Shown here one piece after another: positions 14,198 through 24,100 of a stretch of DNA of 41,219 nucleotides. The notes under the pieces were generated by a model. The model made no database searches and was not told the origin of the DNA. It saw only the letters and a program-made list of their open reading frames with translations. Every line of letters starts with the position of its first letter. Position 1 is the stretch's first letter. Origin of the DNA: an uncultured Thiotrichales bacterium (lineage in GTDB: Bacteria > Pseudomonadota > Gammaproteobacteria > CAIRSR01); the NCBI GenBank assembly GCA_903881315.1, contig CAIRSR010000009.1, positions 1 to 41,219 of the forward strand. Direction: 5' to 3'. The translations under genes were made by a program, and so were the position numbers.

Positions 14198-15340
14198 ATG
14201 TCTATCTTCACGCCCGATGATCACCGCTTCATGTCCCAGGCGCTGCAACTGGCCGCTCGGGGGTTGTATACCACCGATCCGAATCCCCGGGTCGGTTGTG
14301 TCTTGGTACGTGATGGGGTTGTTGTGGGCGAGGGGTGGCACGAGCGTGCCGGTGAGGCCCATGCCGAGGTGCGGGCACTCGCACAGGCGGGCGAGCGGGC
14401 ACGGGGCGCGACCTGCTATGTTACGCTTGAGCCCTGCTGTCACCATGGTCGAACCCCGCCCTGTGTGCGGGCATTGATCAAGGCTGGGGTAAAGCGCGTG
14501 GTTGCGGCCATGGAAGACCCAAACCCGTTGGTATGGGGCCAGGGTTTGGTGGAATTAGAGGCCGCCGGTATCGGCACTACAGTGGGACTGATGGCTGCCG
14601 AGACCCAGGCGCTGAATCCTGGGTTTATCAAAAGGATGCGACATAAGCGCCCGTTTGTGCGCTGTAAGCTTGCGATGAGCCTGGATGGACGCACCGCGAT
14701 GGCCTCGGGGGACAGTCGCTGGATCACCGAGGAACCGGCGCGGGCGGATGTGCAGCGCCTGCGGGCGCGTAGTTCGGTCGTGATGATGGGCATCGGGACA
14801 GTGCTTGCCGATGACCCCCTGTATACGGTGCGGCGCGAAACCCTGCCTGACGACTACCCTGGTGGGGCAGAGGCTGCGGTCATCCGGCAGCCGCTACGGG
14901 TGGTGGTAGATCCTCATCTTAGTCTCCCCGAAAACGCACGGATGCTTTCCGCCCCGGGCAAGACCCTCATCGCCACAGCGAGCGACGATGCCGAGCAGAT
15001 CGATTTGTTGCGTGAGCGAGGCGTCGAGGTGGTGTGTTTGCCGGGTGGGCCGGGTACGGTGGATCTCAATGCCCTGCTTGATTTTCTGGGAAAGACCGAG
15101 GTCAACGAGGTGCTGCTCGAAACGGGTGCCATCTTAAGTGGTTCGATGCTGCAGGCGGGCCTGGTGGACGAGTTGGTGATCTACATGGCACCTATCTTGT
15201 TGGGTGATGGGGCGCGTGGCCTATTTCATTTGCCGGCGTTACAACAGCTTTCCGACGCCTATCGGCTGGATATCCGTGAGATTCGTGCCGTTGGCCGAGA
15301 TTGGCGCATAGAGGCAACGATGCAACGCCGCGATTCTTAG
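14198..15340 (+). CDS. ribD: Bifunctional riboflavin deaminase/reductase RibD
   Basis: RibD carries out the second and third steps of riboflavin synthesis: zinc-dependent deamination of the pyrimidine from GTP ring opening, then NADPH reduction of its ribosyl chain. The 380-residue protein has both domains. The N-terminal deaminase has HAE (residues 55-57) and PCCHHGRTPPC (79-89), giving zinc ligands His 55, Cys 80 and Cys 89. The C-terminal reductase begins around residue 150 with RPFVRCKLAMSLDGRTA and contains DSRWIT and the nucleotide-binding MGIGTVLADDPLYTVR. It is 31 nt after glyA, probably in the same transcript. ribE lies 1.8 kb downstream beyond an HD-GYP gene. Confidence 0.96.
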   Translation: MSIFTPDDHRFMSQALQLAARGLYTTDPNPRVGCVLVRDGVVVGEGWHERAGEAHAEVRALAQAGERARGATCYVTLEPCCHHGRTPPCVRALIKAGVKRVVAAMEDPNPLVWGQGLVELEAAGIGTTVGLMAAETQALNPGFIKRMRHKRPFVRCKLAMSLDGRTAMASGDSRWITEEPARADVQRLRARSSVVMMGIGTVLADDPLYTVRRETLPDDYPGGAEAAVIRQPLRVVVDPHLSLPENARMLSAPGKTLIATASDDAEQIDLLRERGVEVVCLPGGPGTVDLNALLDFLGKTEVNEVLLETGAILSGSMLQAGLVDELVIYMAPILLGDGARGLFHLPALQQLSDAYRLDIREIRAVGRDWRIEATMQRRDS

Positions 15341-15658
15341 GGCAAACAAAGTTTGCGCTACCGCGCAATATATTGGTGTTAAAAGTACCTGTGTTGTGAA
15401 ATAAAGGGAACTGAACAAACCCTCCTCCAAGGGCCTCGTCGCATGGGACGGTATGATGGGGCCTTTCTGAAAAACTGGTATCTGCTCGTCTCCTGTGGAT
15501 GATGGGCAGTCTTTGACTTGTTTTTGTCTTCTCTTTAGACTGGAACCAGGTGCGTTTTCCTGTCCCTTATTCAATAAGGTTCATCACTCCAGAAAAAGAA
15601 CGTGGTTTGGTGGTGATTTTTCCTACTCAGAGAAGTCCGACCCTTGTCGTGTTGCGAT
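15341..15658. other. Non-coding gap ribD-HD-GYP
   Basis: No convincing gene. A perfect 6-bp inverted repeat GCAAAC-AAA-GTTTGC (15342-15356) lies directly after the ribD stop but has no T-run. A good sigma-70-like promoter lies near the right end (listed separately). I looked for the conserved core of a GEMM c-di-GMP riboswitch because the next gene is an HD-GYP, and did not find it. Confidence 0.6.
15513..15541 (+). promoter_or_regulatory. Candidate sigma-70 promoter for the HD-GYP gene
   Basis: TTGACT (15513-15518, 5/6 to consensus) and TAGACT (15536-15541, 4/6) are separated by exactly 17 nt. The predicted start would leave a leader of about 110 nt before the HD-GYP ATG. This suggests the gene has its own promoter rather than depending on ribD readthrough. 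Confidence 0.45.
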
Positions 15659-16966
15659 ATGAAGAAAATATTGGCGTATTTCGAGACGGTTTCCGAGTCA
15701 TTTAGGTCAGGGACTGCGTTGCGTGTCGCAGCCAATCGACTGCTGGTGGTGTGGATCCCGTTGTCATTCGTGATGGGTGCCGTTGCCTGGTACTACGAAG
15801 TAGAGCGCTTTGAAGAGCGTGTGATGCGCGACGCGGTTCATGATGCGGAACGAATACAGTATGCTGACCTGGAGCGTTACTATCATAATGAAATAAATTT
15901 GGATGATCTCCACATCTTATTGCAGCGGCTGCTCAACGATAGCGATTTTGTATCGGCGGAGATATATAGTGGCAGCAAAAAAGAGATTATCCGTGAGGTA
16001 GGCGAGCGTGCGGCTGTTATCTCCCGAGACCTGTGGGATAAGGCCGAGGATATGCAGATACCCGATTATCCGTATACAGAAATCACCAACGCTGATCGGG
16101 TTACAGCGATAGCTACCGCACCTATCAAGGATGCACTGGGTAACATTAACGGCTATCTGAAGGGTATTTGTGTAGTCAAGGATGGTGCCCTCTCTGAGAT
16201 GAAAGAGGATAGCGTTGGGGCTGCATTAATCTCCATTACCTCGACATTACTAACGATGATGATCATATTTCCGATTATCATTGCGCTACAACGAATGATT
16301 CTTGTCCAGGCGAAACGCATTCTGGAGGGGAACTTCGAGCTGCTTGAGGTGTTGGGTAACGCGGTGGCGCAGCGTGATTCGGATACGGATACCCACAATT
16401 ACCGGGTGACACTCTATGCGCTTACCTTGGCGAAACACATAAAACTGCATGATGACATCATCCGCGTGATCATGATTGGCTCCTTTCTTCATGATATCGG
16501 TAAGATCGGCATCAGTGATGCGATTCTACTAAAGCCAGGGAAACTTACCGCAGAAGAATTCGAGGTCATGAAGTCCCATGTAACGATTGGTGTCGATATC
16601 CTGAGGAATTCTAGTTGGGTTTCGCAGGCGATTAGTATTGTCGGTTGTCATCACGAGAAATTTGATGGCACGGGCTATCCGAACGGGATAAAGGGCGAGT
16701 CTATTCCACTAGAGGCGAGGTTGTTTGCCATTGTCGATGTCTTTGATGCCCTTACCACACGTCGCCCATACAAGGAGCCGCGCTCCCTTGAGGAGAGCCT
16801 ACAGATCATGCGCCACGATAATGGGCGGCATTTTGATCCGGCGATATTTGCCGGTTTTGAAGAAGTGGCAGAGCGGATGTACCAAGAGATTGGGACGGCA
16901 CCCTACGAGAACCTAAGGAAGGATCTCTTGCATGAGGCGCACAAATACATCCGAGTGGATGGATAA
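15659..16966 (+). CDS. Membrane HD-GYP domain cyclic-di-GMP phosphodiesterase
   Basis: The protein probably hydrolyses c-di-GMP at the inner membrane in response to a periplasmic signal. From ATG 15659 it has 435 residues; a TTG at 15644 would add five. Two membrane helices (about residues 28-46 and 187-210) bracket a ~140-residue periplasmic sensor without a domain I can name. The C-terminal HD-GYP domain carries a full motif set: HNYR, LHDIGKIGI, HVTIGVDIL and HHEKFDGTGYPNG. The catalytic metal ligands are therefore intact. It lies between ribD and ribE, an unusual place, with its own candidate promoter. Its codon use and base composition are somewhat more AT-rich than the flanking genes, which could mean later insertion. 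Confidence 0.88.
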   Translation: MKKILAYFETVSESFRSGTALRVAANRLLVVWIPLSFVMGAVAWYYEVERFEERVMRDAVHDAERIQYADLERYYHNEINLDDLHILLQRLLNDSDFVSAEIYSGSKKEIIREVGERAAVISRDLWDKAEDMQIPDYPYTEITNADRVTAIATAPIKDALGNINGYLKGICVVKDGALSEMKEDSVGAALISITSTLLTMMIIFPIIIALQRMILVQAKRILEGNFELLEVLGNAVAQRDSDTDTHNYRVTLYALTLAKHIKLHDDIIRVIMIGSFLHDIGKIGISDAILLKPGKLTAEEFEVMKSHVTIGVDILRNSSWVSQAISIVGCHHEKFDGTGYPNGIKGESIPLEARLFAIVDVFDALTTRRPYKEPRSLEESLQIMRHDNGRHFDPAIFAGFEEVAERMYQEIGTAPYENLRKDLLHEAHKYIRVDG

Positions 16967-17150
16967 ATCGGCGCTGTATTTCTTTGTGGAAAAGAGGGCG
17001 GCAGTGTTGCTGGATTGTTGGTGGCTAGCCCCGCACGGATGCTAGGCAAGAATCAGGCGCGGTTATGTTTTGCCCAGTTCTTGCTGTGTTGGCAAATACG
17101 AACCTTCTACAGAGCCTCTTAGCGAGGCGGAATTTGGATAATAGGGCGCT

Positions 17151-17822
17151 ATGTTTACAGGCATCATTCAGGCAGTTGGTAAGGTGGCGGCAATGGTACC
17201 AGAGGGGGGTGATCTGCGCTTGCGTATTGCGACGGGTTCCCTTGATCTCAAGGATGTCGTGCTGGGTGACAGTATTGCCGTGAATGGCGTTTGTCTCACG
17301 GCGGTGCAATTGCCGGGCGACGGGTTCTGGGCGGATGTTTCGCTTGAGACGGTCTCACGTACCGCACTGCAACGCCTACAAAGTGGCAGCCGAGTCAATC
17401 TCGAGAAGGCGCTGACGCCCACAACCCGGCTTGGTGGGCATTTGGTGAGTGGGCACGTCGATGGTGTCGGGACGATTGTGTCGCGCAATAAAGAATCACG
17501 CTCAGAGCGCTTTACGATTGCAGCGCCGAGCGGACTCGCACGCTATATTGCCGAGAAAGGATCAATCTGTATTGATGGCGTGAGTCTGACCGTCAACCGA
17601 GTCGATGGCGCGTCTTTCGAGATTAATATTGTGCCGCATACGATACGCAATACCATTATTGATGAATATCGGCCAGGGCGCGAGATTAATCTCGAGGTTG
17701 ATGTGATTGCGCGTTATCTGGAGCGCCTGCTGTTGGGGGAGCGAGCGGCCCACCCAAAGTCCGAGGGCGGCATCACAAGAGAGCTGTTGGCGGAAGCGGG
17801 CTTTATCACTGCAATGAATTAG
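17151..17822 (+). CDS. ribE: Riboflavin synthase alpha subunit
   Basis: This enzyme dismutates two lumazine molecules to riboflavin and the pyrimidine precursor, the last step of the vitamin pathway. The 223-residue protein shows the two tandem beta-barrel halves of the family. The first starts MFTGIIQAVGKV and contains SIAVNGVCLTA; the second contains GHLVSGHVDGVG, then SICIDGVSLTVNRVD. The active-site Cys in NGVCLT (first barrel) is present. The 184-nt gap upstream has no recognisable FMN riboswitch core. The phosphatase gene follows by 20 nt. Some databases call this gene ribC. Confidence 0.95.
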   Translation: MFTGIIQAVGKVAAMVPEGGDLRLRIATGSLDLKDVVLGDSIAVNGVCLTAVQLPGDGFWADVSLETVSRTALQRLQSGSRVNLEKALTPTTRLGGHLVSGHVDGVGTIVSRNKESRSERFTIAAPSGLARYIAEKGSICIDGVSLTVNRVDGASFEINIVPHTIRNTIIDEYRPGREINLEVDVIARYLERLLLGERAAHPKSEGGITRELLAEAGFITAMN

Positions 17823-17842
17823 TCTTGTGTGTGGGTTCCTTA

Positions 17843-18361
17843 ATGAGAATAGAAAAGATTAAAGTGCTCTTTGTCTGTATGGGGAATATCTGCCGTTCCC
17901 CGACCGCCCAAGGCGCATTCACGCGCTTGGTGCAGGAACAAAAGCTTGGGGGTAGATTTGAGATTGCCTCGGCGGGAACCCATGCCTACCATGTGGGTGA
18001 GCCACCCGATCAACGCAGTCAGGCGTGTGCGTTACGTCGCGGTATCGATCTCAGTTCGATACGTGCGCGACGGGTGGTAGCCAAGGACTACGAGTATTAT
18101 GATTACCTGCTTGCCATGGACAAGGAGAATTATCGTAACCTGTTGCAGGATGCGCCGCCGCAATATACCAACAAGGTTCGTCTCTTTTTAGAATTTGCCC
18201 CCCATCTTACAACGGATGAAGTCCCGGATCCCTACTATGGTGGCGCAAATGGTTTTGAGTATGTGCTGGATGTTGTTGATGCAGCGGCGCGTGGGTTGCT
18301 GAGTTCCATACTGGAAGCCAATTTTTATGGCGTGCAGACAGCAAGTATAAAGAGCAACTAA
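17843..18361 (+). CDS. Low-molecular-weight protein tyrosine phosphatase
   Basis: A cytoplasmic Cys-based phosphatase that removes phosphate from tyrosine of partner proteins, often bacterial tyrosine kinases of polysaccharide systems. The 172-residue product from ATG 17843 has the P-loop CMGNICRS (Cys 12, Arg 18) near the N-terminus and the general-acid loop VPDPYYGG (Asp 129), so it should be active. Length is typical of the family plus a short C-terminal tail. Its TAA stop overlaps the ATG of murJ by one base, implying translational coupling with the lipid II flippase. No kinase gene is nearby, so its target is unknown. Confidence 0.93.
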   Translation: MRIEKIKVLFVCMGNICRSPTAQGAFTRLVQEQKLGGRFEIASAGTHAYHVGEPPDQRSQACALRRGIDLSSIRARRVVAKDYEYYDYLLAMDKENYRNLLQDAPPQYTNKVRLFLEFAPHLTTDEVPDPYYGGANGFEYVLDVVDAAARGLLSSILEANFYGVQTASIKSN

Positions 18362-19980
18362 TGAGTAAGGGACTGTTGCGCTCTACCTTTACCGTGGGCG
18401 GCATGACGCTCATCTCGCGGATTATGGGCTTTCTTCGCGATATGATTGTTGCGCGTTACTTTGGGGCAAGTAACGGCGCAGACGCCTTTTTCGTTGCGTT
18501 CCGCATCCCGAATTTCTTGCGGCGTATGTTCGCTGAAGGGTCTTTTTCTCAGGCCTTTGTGCCGGTGCTCGCTGAACACAAAACGCTTTATGGGCATGAG
18601 GAGGTGTGTGCCCTGATTGGTCGTGTCGCGGGTGTGCTTGGTCTGGTGGTGATTGGGATCACGATCCTCGGGGTTCTGGCAGCGCCTTTCTTGGTGATGG
18701 TGTTTGCGCCTGGCTTTACCAGCGAGCCAGTTCGCTATGGCCTGACGGTCGAGATGCTGCACATCACCTTCCCGTATCTTGCCTTTATCTCATTGGCGGC
18801 ATTGGCGGGTGGTATCCTCAATACCTATGGGCGGTTTGGGGTGCCTGCCTTTACGCCGGTGTTTCTGAATCTTGCGATGATCGCGGGGGCCCTTTTATTG
18901 GCGCCGCACCTCGAGCACCCAGTAACCGGGCTTGCCTGGGGTGTATTGCTTGGTGGGGCTCTGCAATTGATGGTGCAACTGCCATCGGTCTATCGCCTAG
19001 GATTGTTGACATGGCCAAGGTTTGATCCTAATGATGTGACAGTTCGGAAGATTCTGCGGCTTATGGTGCCCACCTTGTTTGGTTCTTCGGTGGCACAGGT
19101 GAATCTGTTGTTCGATACGCTGATTGCGTCCTTTTTGGTTACCGGTAGTGTCTCGTGGTTGTATTATTCGGACAGACTTTTAGAATTCCCGCTTGGCGTA
19201 TTCGGTATTGCCATCGCGACGGTGATTTTACCAAAACTCTCCGCAGACAATGCGCTACGTGATGCGGAGGGTTTTACCCGCACCCTTGATTGGGCGCTAC
19301 GCCTGGTGGTGTTGATTGGTGTGCCGGCGGGTTTGGCGCTTGCGTTGCTAGGTGGCCCGTTATTAACAACACTATTCCAGTATGGGGAATTTGCGAGCAA
19401 CGATACCCAGATGGCGGCACGGAGCCTAATGGCCTTTGCGGTGGGGCTGCCGGCCTTTATCCTGATCAAGGTTTTGGTGCCTGGTTTTTATTCGCGCCAA
19501 GATACGAAGACACCGGTGCGTATTGGGATTACCGCCATGTTGTCTAATATGGTGCTTAATGTCTTGTTGGTATTTCCTCTGGCCCATGCTGGGCTTGCGC
19601 TCGCGACTACCCTTTCGGCCTATCTGAATGCTGGCTTACTGTATCGCAGTTTGCAGCGGGCGGGGGTCTATGTGCCTTTGCCGGGTTGGCGCGATTATCT
19701 GCTGCGGGCTGCGCTCGCGAATCTTGCGATGGGGGCGGTGTTGTGGTGGGGAACGGGAAACCTAGGGGACTGGATGGCCTGGAGCGTTTGGGTGCGTGGG
19801 CTCCATTTGTTATTCTGGATTGTCGTCGGTATTGGGATTTATTTCGCCACCCTCACGCTGAGTGGGGTGCGGGTGCGTGCCATATTGGTAGGTCGTCACC
19901 ATATGGTGCCTGAAGGTGGTGTTTCAGAGGGTGCCTCGGGTGATCAAGGCCCCTCTGAGAAAAACAAAGGGCTGGGGTAG
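18361..19980 (+). CDS. murJ: Lipid II flippase MurJ
   Basis: MurJ flips the peptidoglycan precursor lipid II across the inner membrane. The 539-residue protein is polytopic and starts with the family signature SRIMGFLRDMIVARYFGAS followed by GADAFFVAFRIPNFLRRMFAEGS (shortened: ADAFFVAFRIPNFLRR), with about 14 hydrophobic segments after it. The last ~30 residues form a hydrophilic Gly/Ser/Glu-rich tail beyond the usual end. Translation probably couples to the phosphatase gene through the overlapping stop/start. ribF follows after 3 nt, as is common for murJ (mviN) in gammaproteobacteria. Confidence 0.96.
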   Translation: MSKGLLRSTFTVGGMTLISRIMGFLRDMIVARYFGASNGADAFFVAFRIPNFLRRMFAEGSFSQAFVPVLAEHKTLYGHEEVCALIGRVAGVLGLVVIGITILGVLAAPFLVMVFAPGFTSEPVRYGLTVEMLHITFPYLAFISLAALAGGILNTYGRFGVPAFTPVFLNLAMIAGALLLAPHLEHPVTGLAWGVLLGGALQLMVQLPSVYRLGLLTWPRFDPNDVTVRKILRLMVPTLFGSSVAQVNLLFDTLIASFLVTGSVSWLYYSDRLLEFPLGVFGIAIATVILPKLSADNALRDAEGFTRTLDWALRLVVLIGVPAGLALALLGGPLLTTLFQYGEFASNDTQMAARSLMAFAVGLPAFILIKVLVPGFYSRQDTKTPVRIGITAMLSNMVLNVLLVFPLAHAGLALATTLSAYLNAGLLYRSLQRAGVYVPLPGWRDYLLRAALANLAMGAVLWWGTGNLGDWMAWSVWVRGLHLLFWIVVGIGIYFATLTLSGVRVRAILVGRHHMVPEGGVSEGASGDQGPSEKNKGLG

Positions 19981-19983
19981 GGC

Positions 19984-20937
19984 ATGGAGATTATTCGCGG
20001 CATACACAATCTACAGCCTCGCCATCGGGGTTGTGTGGCCACTATTGGTAATTTTGATGGGGTTCATCTCGGGCACCAACAGGTATTGGGGCAATTGGCA
20101 ATACAGGCGGGGATCTATGGCGTCCCGACGCTGGTGATTACCTTTGAGCCGCACCCGCAGGAATACTTTGCCCCCGACCGTACCCCGCCTCGCCTCACTC
20201 GATTCCGCGAGAAGATCGAGGATCTGCGTCGTTATGCGGTTGAGCGGCTTTTGTGTCTGCCGTTTGATGCAGAAATGGCGAGCATGACAGCAGAGGACTT
20301 TATCGAGCGGTTGCTGGTTGAGCGCTTGGGTATTCGCTACCTGGTGATTGGGGATGATTTTCATTTCGGCCATGAGAGGCGTGGTAATTTTGCGATGTTA
20401 CAGGCGGCGGGTAAAGCGCATGGTTTTCCGGTGGTCAATCTGCATACCTTTCGTATGGAGGACGCACGGGTGAGCAGTACCCGTGTGCGGGATGCCTTAA
20501 GCATGGGCGATCTGGGTAGGGCATCGATACTGTTGGGGCGGCCTTATCGGATGGTGGGGCGAGTGGCGCATGGTGACAAACGCGGGCGCTTGATTGGTGT
20601 GCCTACGGCAAATCTGTTTCTGCACCGCCGTGCTACTCCGTTGTCTGGGGTTTATGTTGTCGAGATGTTTGGTGTGCCTGGAGAGCCGCAACCGGGTGTG
20701 GCCAATATCGGGGTACGCCCGACAGTAGGTGGCGATCAGGCCCTACTCGAGGTTCATTTACTCGATTTCTCGGGTGATATCTATGGCTGCTACGTTGAGG
20801 TGGATTTCTTGCGGAAACTGCGCGATGAGCGGCGTTTTGGTTCTTTTGATGAGCTGTGTGCGCAGATCCAAACCGATATAACAGAGGCGCGGGCCTTTTT
20901 TGCGGGGCTGCATGAGAATGATGCGGTCGGGCGGTAG
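19984..20937 (+). CDS. ribF: Bifunctional riboflavin kinase/FAD synthetase
   Basis: RibF phosphorylates riboflavin to FMN and adenylates FMN to FAD. The 317-residue protein has the N-terminal nucleotidyltransferase with TIGNFDGVHLGH (residues 20-31) and VSSTRVRDAL, and the C-terminal flavokinase domain with RGRLIGVPTANL and GVYVVEMFG. Length is normal. It lies 3 nt after murJ, the usual murJ-ribF pair. ileS and lspA, which often follow in gammaproteobacteria, are absent; DabA comes next after 214 nt with no clear terminator. Confidence 0.96.
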   Translation: MEIIRGIHNLQPRHRGCVATIGNFDGVHLGHQQVLGQLAIQAGIYGVPTLVITFEPHPQEYFAPDRTPPRLTRFREKIEDLRRYAVERLLCLPFDAEMASMTAEDFIERLLVERLGIRYLVIGDDFHFGHERRGNFAMLQAAGKAHGFPVVNLHTFRMEDARVSSTRVRDALSMGDLGRASILLGRPYRMVGRVAHGDKRGRLIGVPTANLFLHRRATPLSGVYVVEMFGVPGEPQPGVANIGVRPTVGGDQALLEVHLLDFSGDIYGCYVEVDFLRKLRDERRFGSFDELCAQIQTDITEARAFFAGLHENDAVGR

Positions 20938-21151
20938 GGGTCGCTGTTTCTTGTAATAGAAGGCTGGGTTTGCCTTGACACTTTCTGCCTTGCGATCGCC
21001 TCATGGATTGGCGGCGCTTGGGTTCTCTGCCGGATTATTTTTCTACTCGGTTGATTGTTGCTGAATGGCAGAGGATTGTGAAGTCTACAATATCGCATAT
21101 ACCTTCAGGATGTTTTGAGATTGATGATTTAGTCGATGAAGTGAGCGAACG

Positions 21152-24100
21152 GTGAACAATACCCAACAGCAATTAGACCAAAATGGCGCAGGGTTCTCCC
21201 TCAAGCGGCTCCATGAGATGTTGGAGCAGGTCTTGCCGAGCCAGCCGCCGCTTAAGGATTTTGTCCACCACAATACGCTCCATGGCTTTCAAAATCGGCC
21301 CTTTCCCGAAGCCTTGGCCGAGGCTTCGCGTTTGACTGGGGCGCGGGGTTATCACACCGAGGTGCGATTTCGGGAATTGTTGGCTGAGGGCAGGATATCG
21401 CGCAATGATCTGGTGGCGTCTCTCCAGCAACAATTAGGCGGCGCAGTGCTTGCCCCCCTTGTGGATGGCGCGTGTGTTATTACGGATGGGGAGTCACACG
21501 ACTTGACCCCACTCCGTCGCCTGGATGTTTTGCTTGCCTCTTTTGTCGCGCCACTTGATGCGTTGACGCCAACGCAATTGCGCTGGCGTGCCGTTGAGCT
21601 TGGGGTGTTAGAGGAGCCGAAGGGGCTTTGGCAGGCCTGCCTGGATGTTCTTGGTCTCTCTGAAGAGTCTTATTGTGTCACGGATATTCCGCCCGACGAC
21701 CCCGTGGTGGCCTCTTGGCCGGAATTGGCCGATCGTCTTGGGCGCGATTGGACATTGCGCCAATTGTTACAGCACCTAAGCGGCGAGGATATCTTTGATT
21801 ATCTTCGCCCCCACCTGATCCGTCACCTGGCGGCACACCTCGATCACGGGCTTGCGTCTTGGCATAACCCGAGTCGTGATCAGGGCTTTTATCTTGCCTG
21901 GCGTGAGAGCGCCTATACCGATCTATCCTGGACACTTGCCGGATTGGTGCATCCCAATAAGGCCGAGTCGTTACATCAGTGGAGCGCCGATCTGCCCGAT
22001 TCCGCTATCGAGGCCATCTACGCCGAACTGACCCGCCTCGAACTGCCCGAGGAGCGCTGGTGCACCTACCTTGAACGCCTCGCGCTGGAATTGCCCGGCT
22101 GGTCGGGCATGTGCCTGTGGAGCCAAGACCATCCGAATGATTCACAGCGGACGGCGGTGGTGAATATAGTGGACTATCTCGCGGTGCGCCTGGTGCTTGA
22201 GCGCTTTTATGCTGATGCCCTGTGTCGTCGCCGCTGGGGAGTGGTAGCACACCTCTCAACCCTGTCTGGGGTGAGGTTTGAGTTGCCACAGTCGCCGATC
22301 GTGACGAGCGCACTGGGGAGTCGCGCTTGGCCGTTGTTTTCCCTAGCGCGACACTTGGACGTGGGGGTAGAGTCGCTGACCCGTTTGGGGCGAGCGGGTG
22401 CGGAACAGATACTTGCTGTGTTGGGTGAGCTAGACGAACAGGTGCGTGGGTTTATCTGGCTCAATGCCTACGAGCGCCACTACCGAGAACAGATCTTTGC
22501 TGCCGTTGCCGCCAATCATGGGCGCGGTGCGTGGGCGGATCGCAGTACAGCCCCCGAGGCCCAATGTATCTTCTGCATGGATGATCGCGAGGAGGGTCTG
22601 CGTCGCCACCTAGAAGAGATCAACCCTCGCATCGAGACCCTCGGTGCGGCTGCCCACTTTAATGTCTTTCATCGCTGGTTTGGTTTGAACGCGACCGAGC
22701 TCGAGGATCTAACCCCTGTCATCCCAAAGCCAGAGCCTGTCGCGCATGAGGTGCACGAGCATGTGCGCTGTGCTGAAGCGGGCAATCGGCATATCCGCTA
22801 TCACCGGCGTCTGCGCCGCATCGCCGAGGGTTTTTATCAGGGAACCCGCAGTGGTCTTTTAGGCCCAAGCCTACGCTCGAGCGTTGCTGCCCTGCCGGTC
22901 GCGCTGGGTCTGCTCGGTAAGACGCTTGCCCCCGCCGCGTGGCGTCGCTTCTTGCGGCGAATGGTCGCTGTCTTGGATGTTCCGGTCAGTACGGCGATCC
23001 AGGTCAATGCAGTGGCTGCAAAGAGCGCCGGGGGTGGCGGGCCAAAACAGCCACGTATGTCAGCCCTCCTGCTCGGGTTCACCGAGGTGGAACAGGTCGA
23101 GCGGGTGCGCAGGTTTCTCCGCAGCAGTGGCCTTACCTATGGTTTTGCCCCGTTGGTGGTGGTGATAGGGCACGCCTCGCGTAACCAGAACAATCCCCAC
23201 GCGGCGGCTTATAACTGCGGTGCCTGTTCTGGTCGCCACTCCGGGCCGAATGCGCGGCTGGTCGCCGCCATGGCAAACCATCCTTCGGTGCGTGTTGCTT
23301 TGGCGGAGGAGGGCATCATCATCCCACAAGATACCTGGTTCTTGGGGGCGGAGCATGATACCTGTGACGAAAGCATCACCTGGTTCGATACCGAAGACCT
23401 CCCCGAGCGGCTCCGCCCCGCGTTTGCGACCTTACGTGCGGATGTAGAGCGGGCGTGTTGCGAACATGCCCGCGAGCGTTGTCGGCGTTTTGCCTCAGCG
23501 CCCGCTGGTCTTTCTGCGCCACAGGCCTTGCGCCATGTCCAGAATCGGGCGGCGGATTTCGGTCAGCCCCGCCCAGAACTCGGTCATGTGACCAACGCCT
23601 GTGCCTTCTTCGGGCGGCGCTCGATGAGTCGCGGGGCGTTTTTTGACAGGCGCGCCTTTCTCATCTCCTACGACCCCGGCCAAGACCCCGAGGGGGTTTG
23701 GTTAGAGCGCCACCTCTTGAACAATGGCGCGGTGGGCGCTGGGATCAGCTTGGAGTATTACTTCTCGACCGTAGATAACCAACGCTACGGCTGTGGCACC
23801 AAGGTCACGCACAATGTAACGGGCCTCATGGCCGTCATGGAGGGGGCCAACTCGGATCTGCGCACGGGCCTGCCGCGCCAGATGATCGAGATCCACGAGG
23901 CGATGCGTCTGCTCGTCGTGATTGAACAAAAGTGCGAGATTATTACTGCTGTCTACCAACGCGCCCCCGCACTGCAAGAATTGGTGGGTAACGGCTGGGT
24001 GGTCGTTGCCGCCAAAGACCCCGACTCGCCAGCTATCCATCTGTTCTCGCCAACACAGGGCTGGTTACCCTGGCAGGGTAGCACTACGGTTCCGAGGGCC

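Noticed and set aside
15239-15574. 111-codon minus-strand frame over the ribD end
   Set aside because: Overlaps ribD, lacks a ribosome site and family similarity.
15341-15658. Possible GEMM c-di-GMP riboswitch before the HD-GYP gene
   Set aside because: The GGG-ACGCA-AAGC-type core and tetraloop receptor could not be found by eye.
16967-17150. Possible FMN riboswitch before ribE
   Set aside because: None of the conserved RFN-element blocks are visible.
20975-20980. TTGACA as -35 for dabA
   Set aside because: No acceptable -10 occurs at 16-18 nt spacing.
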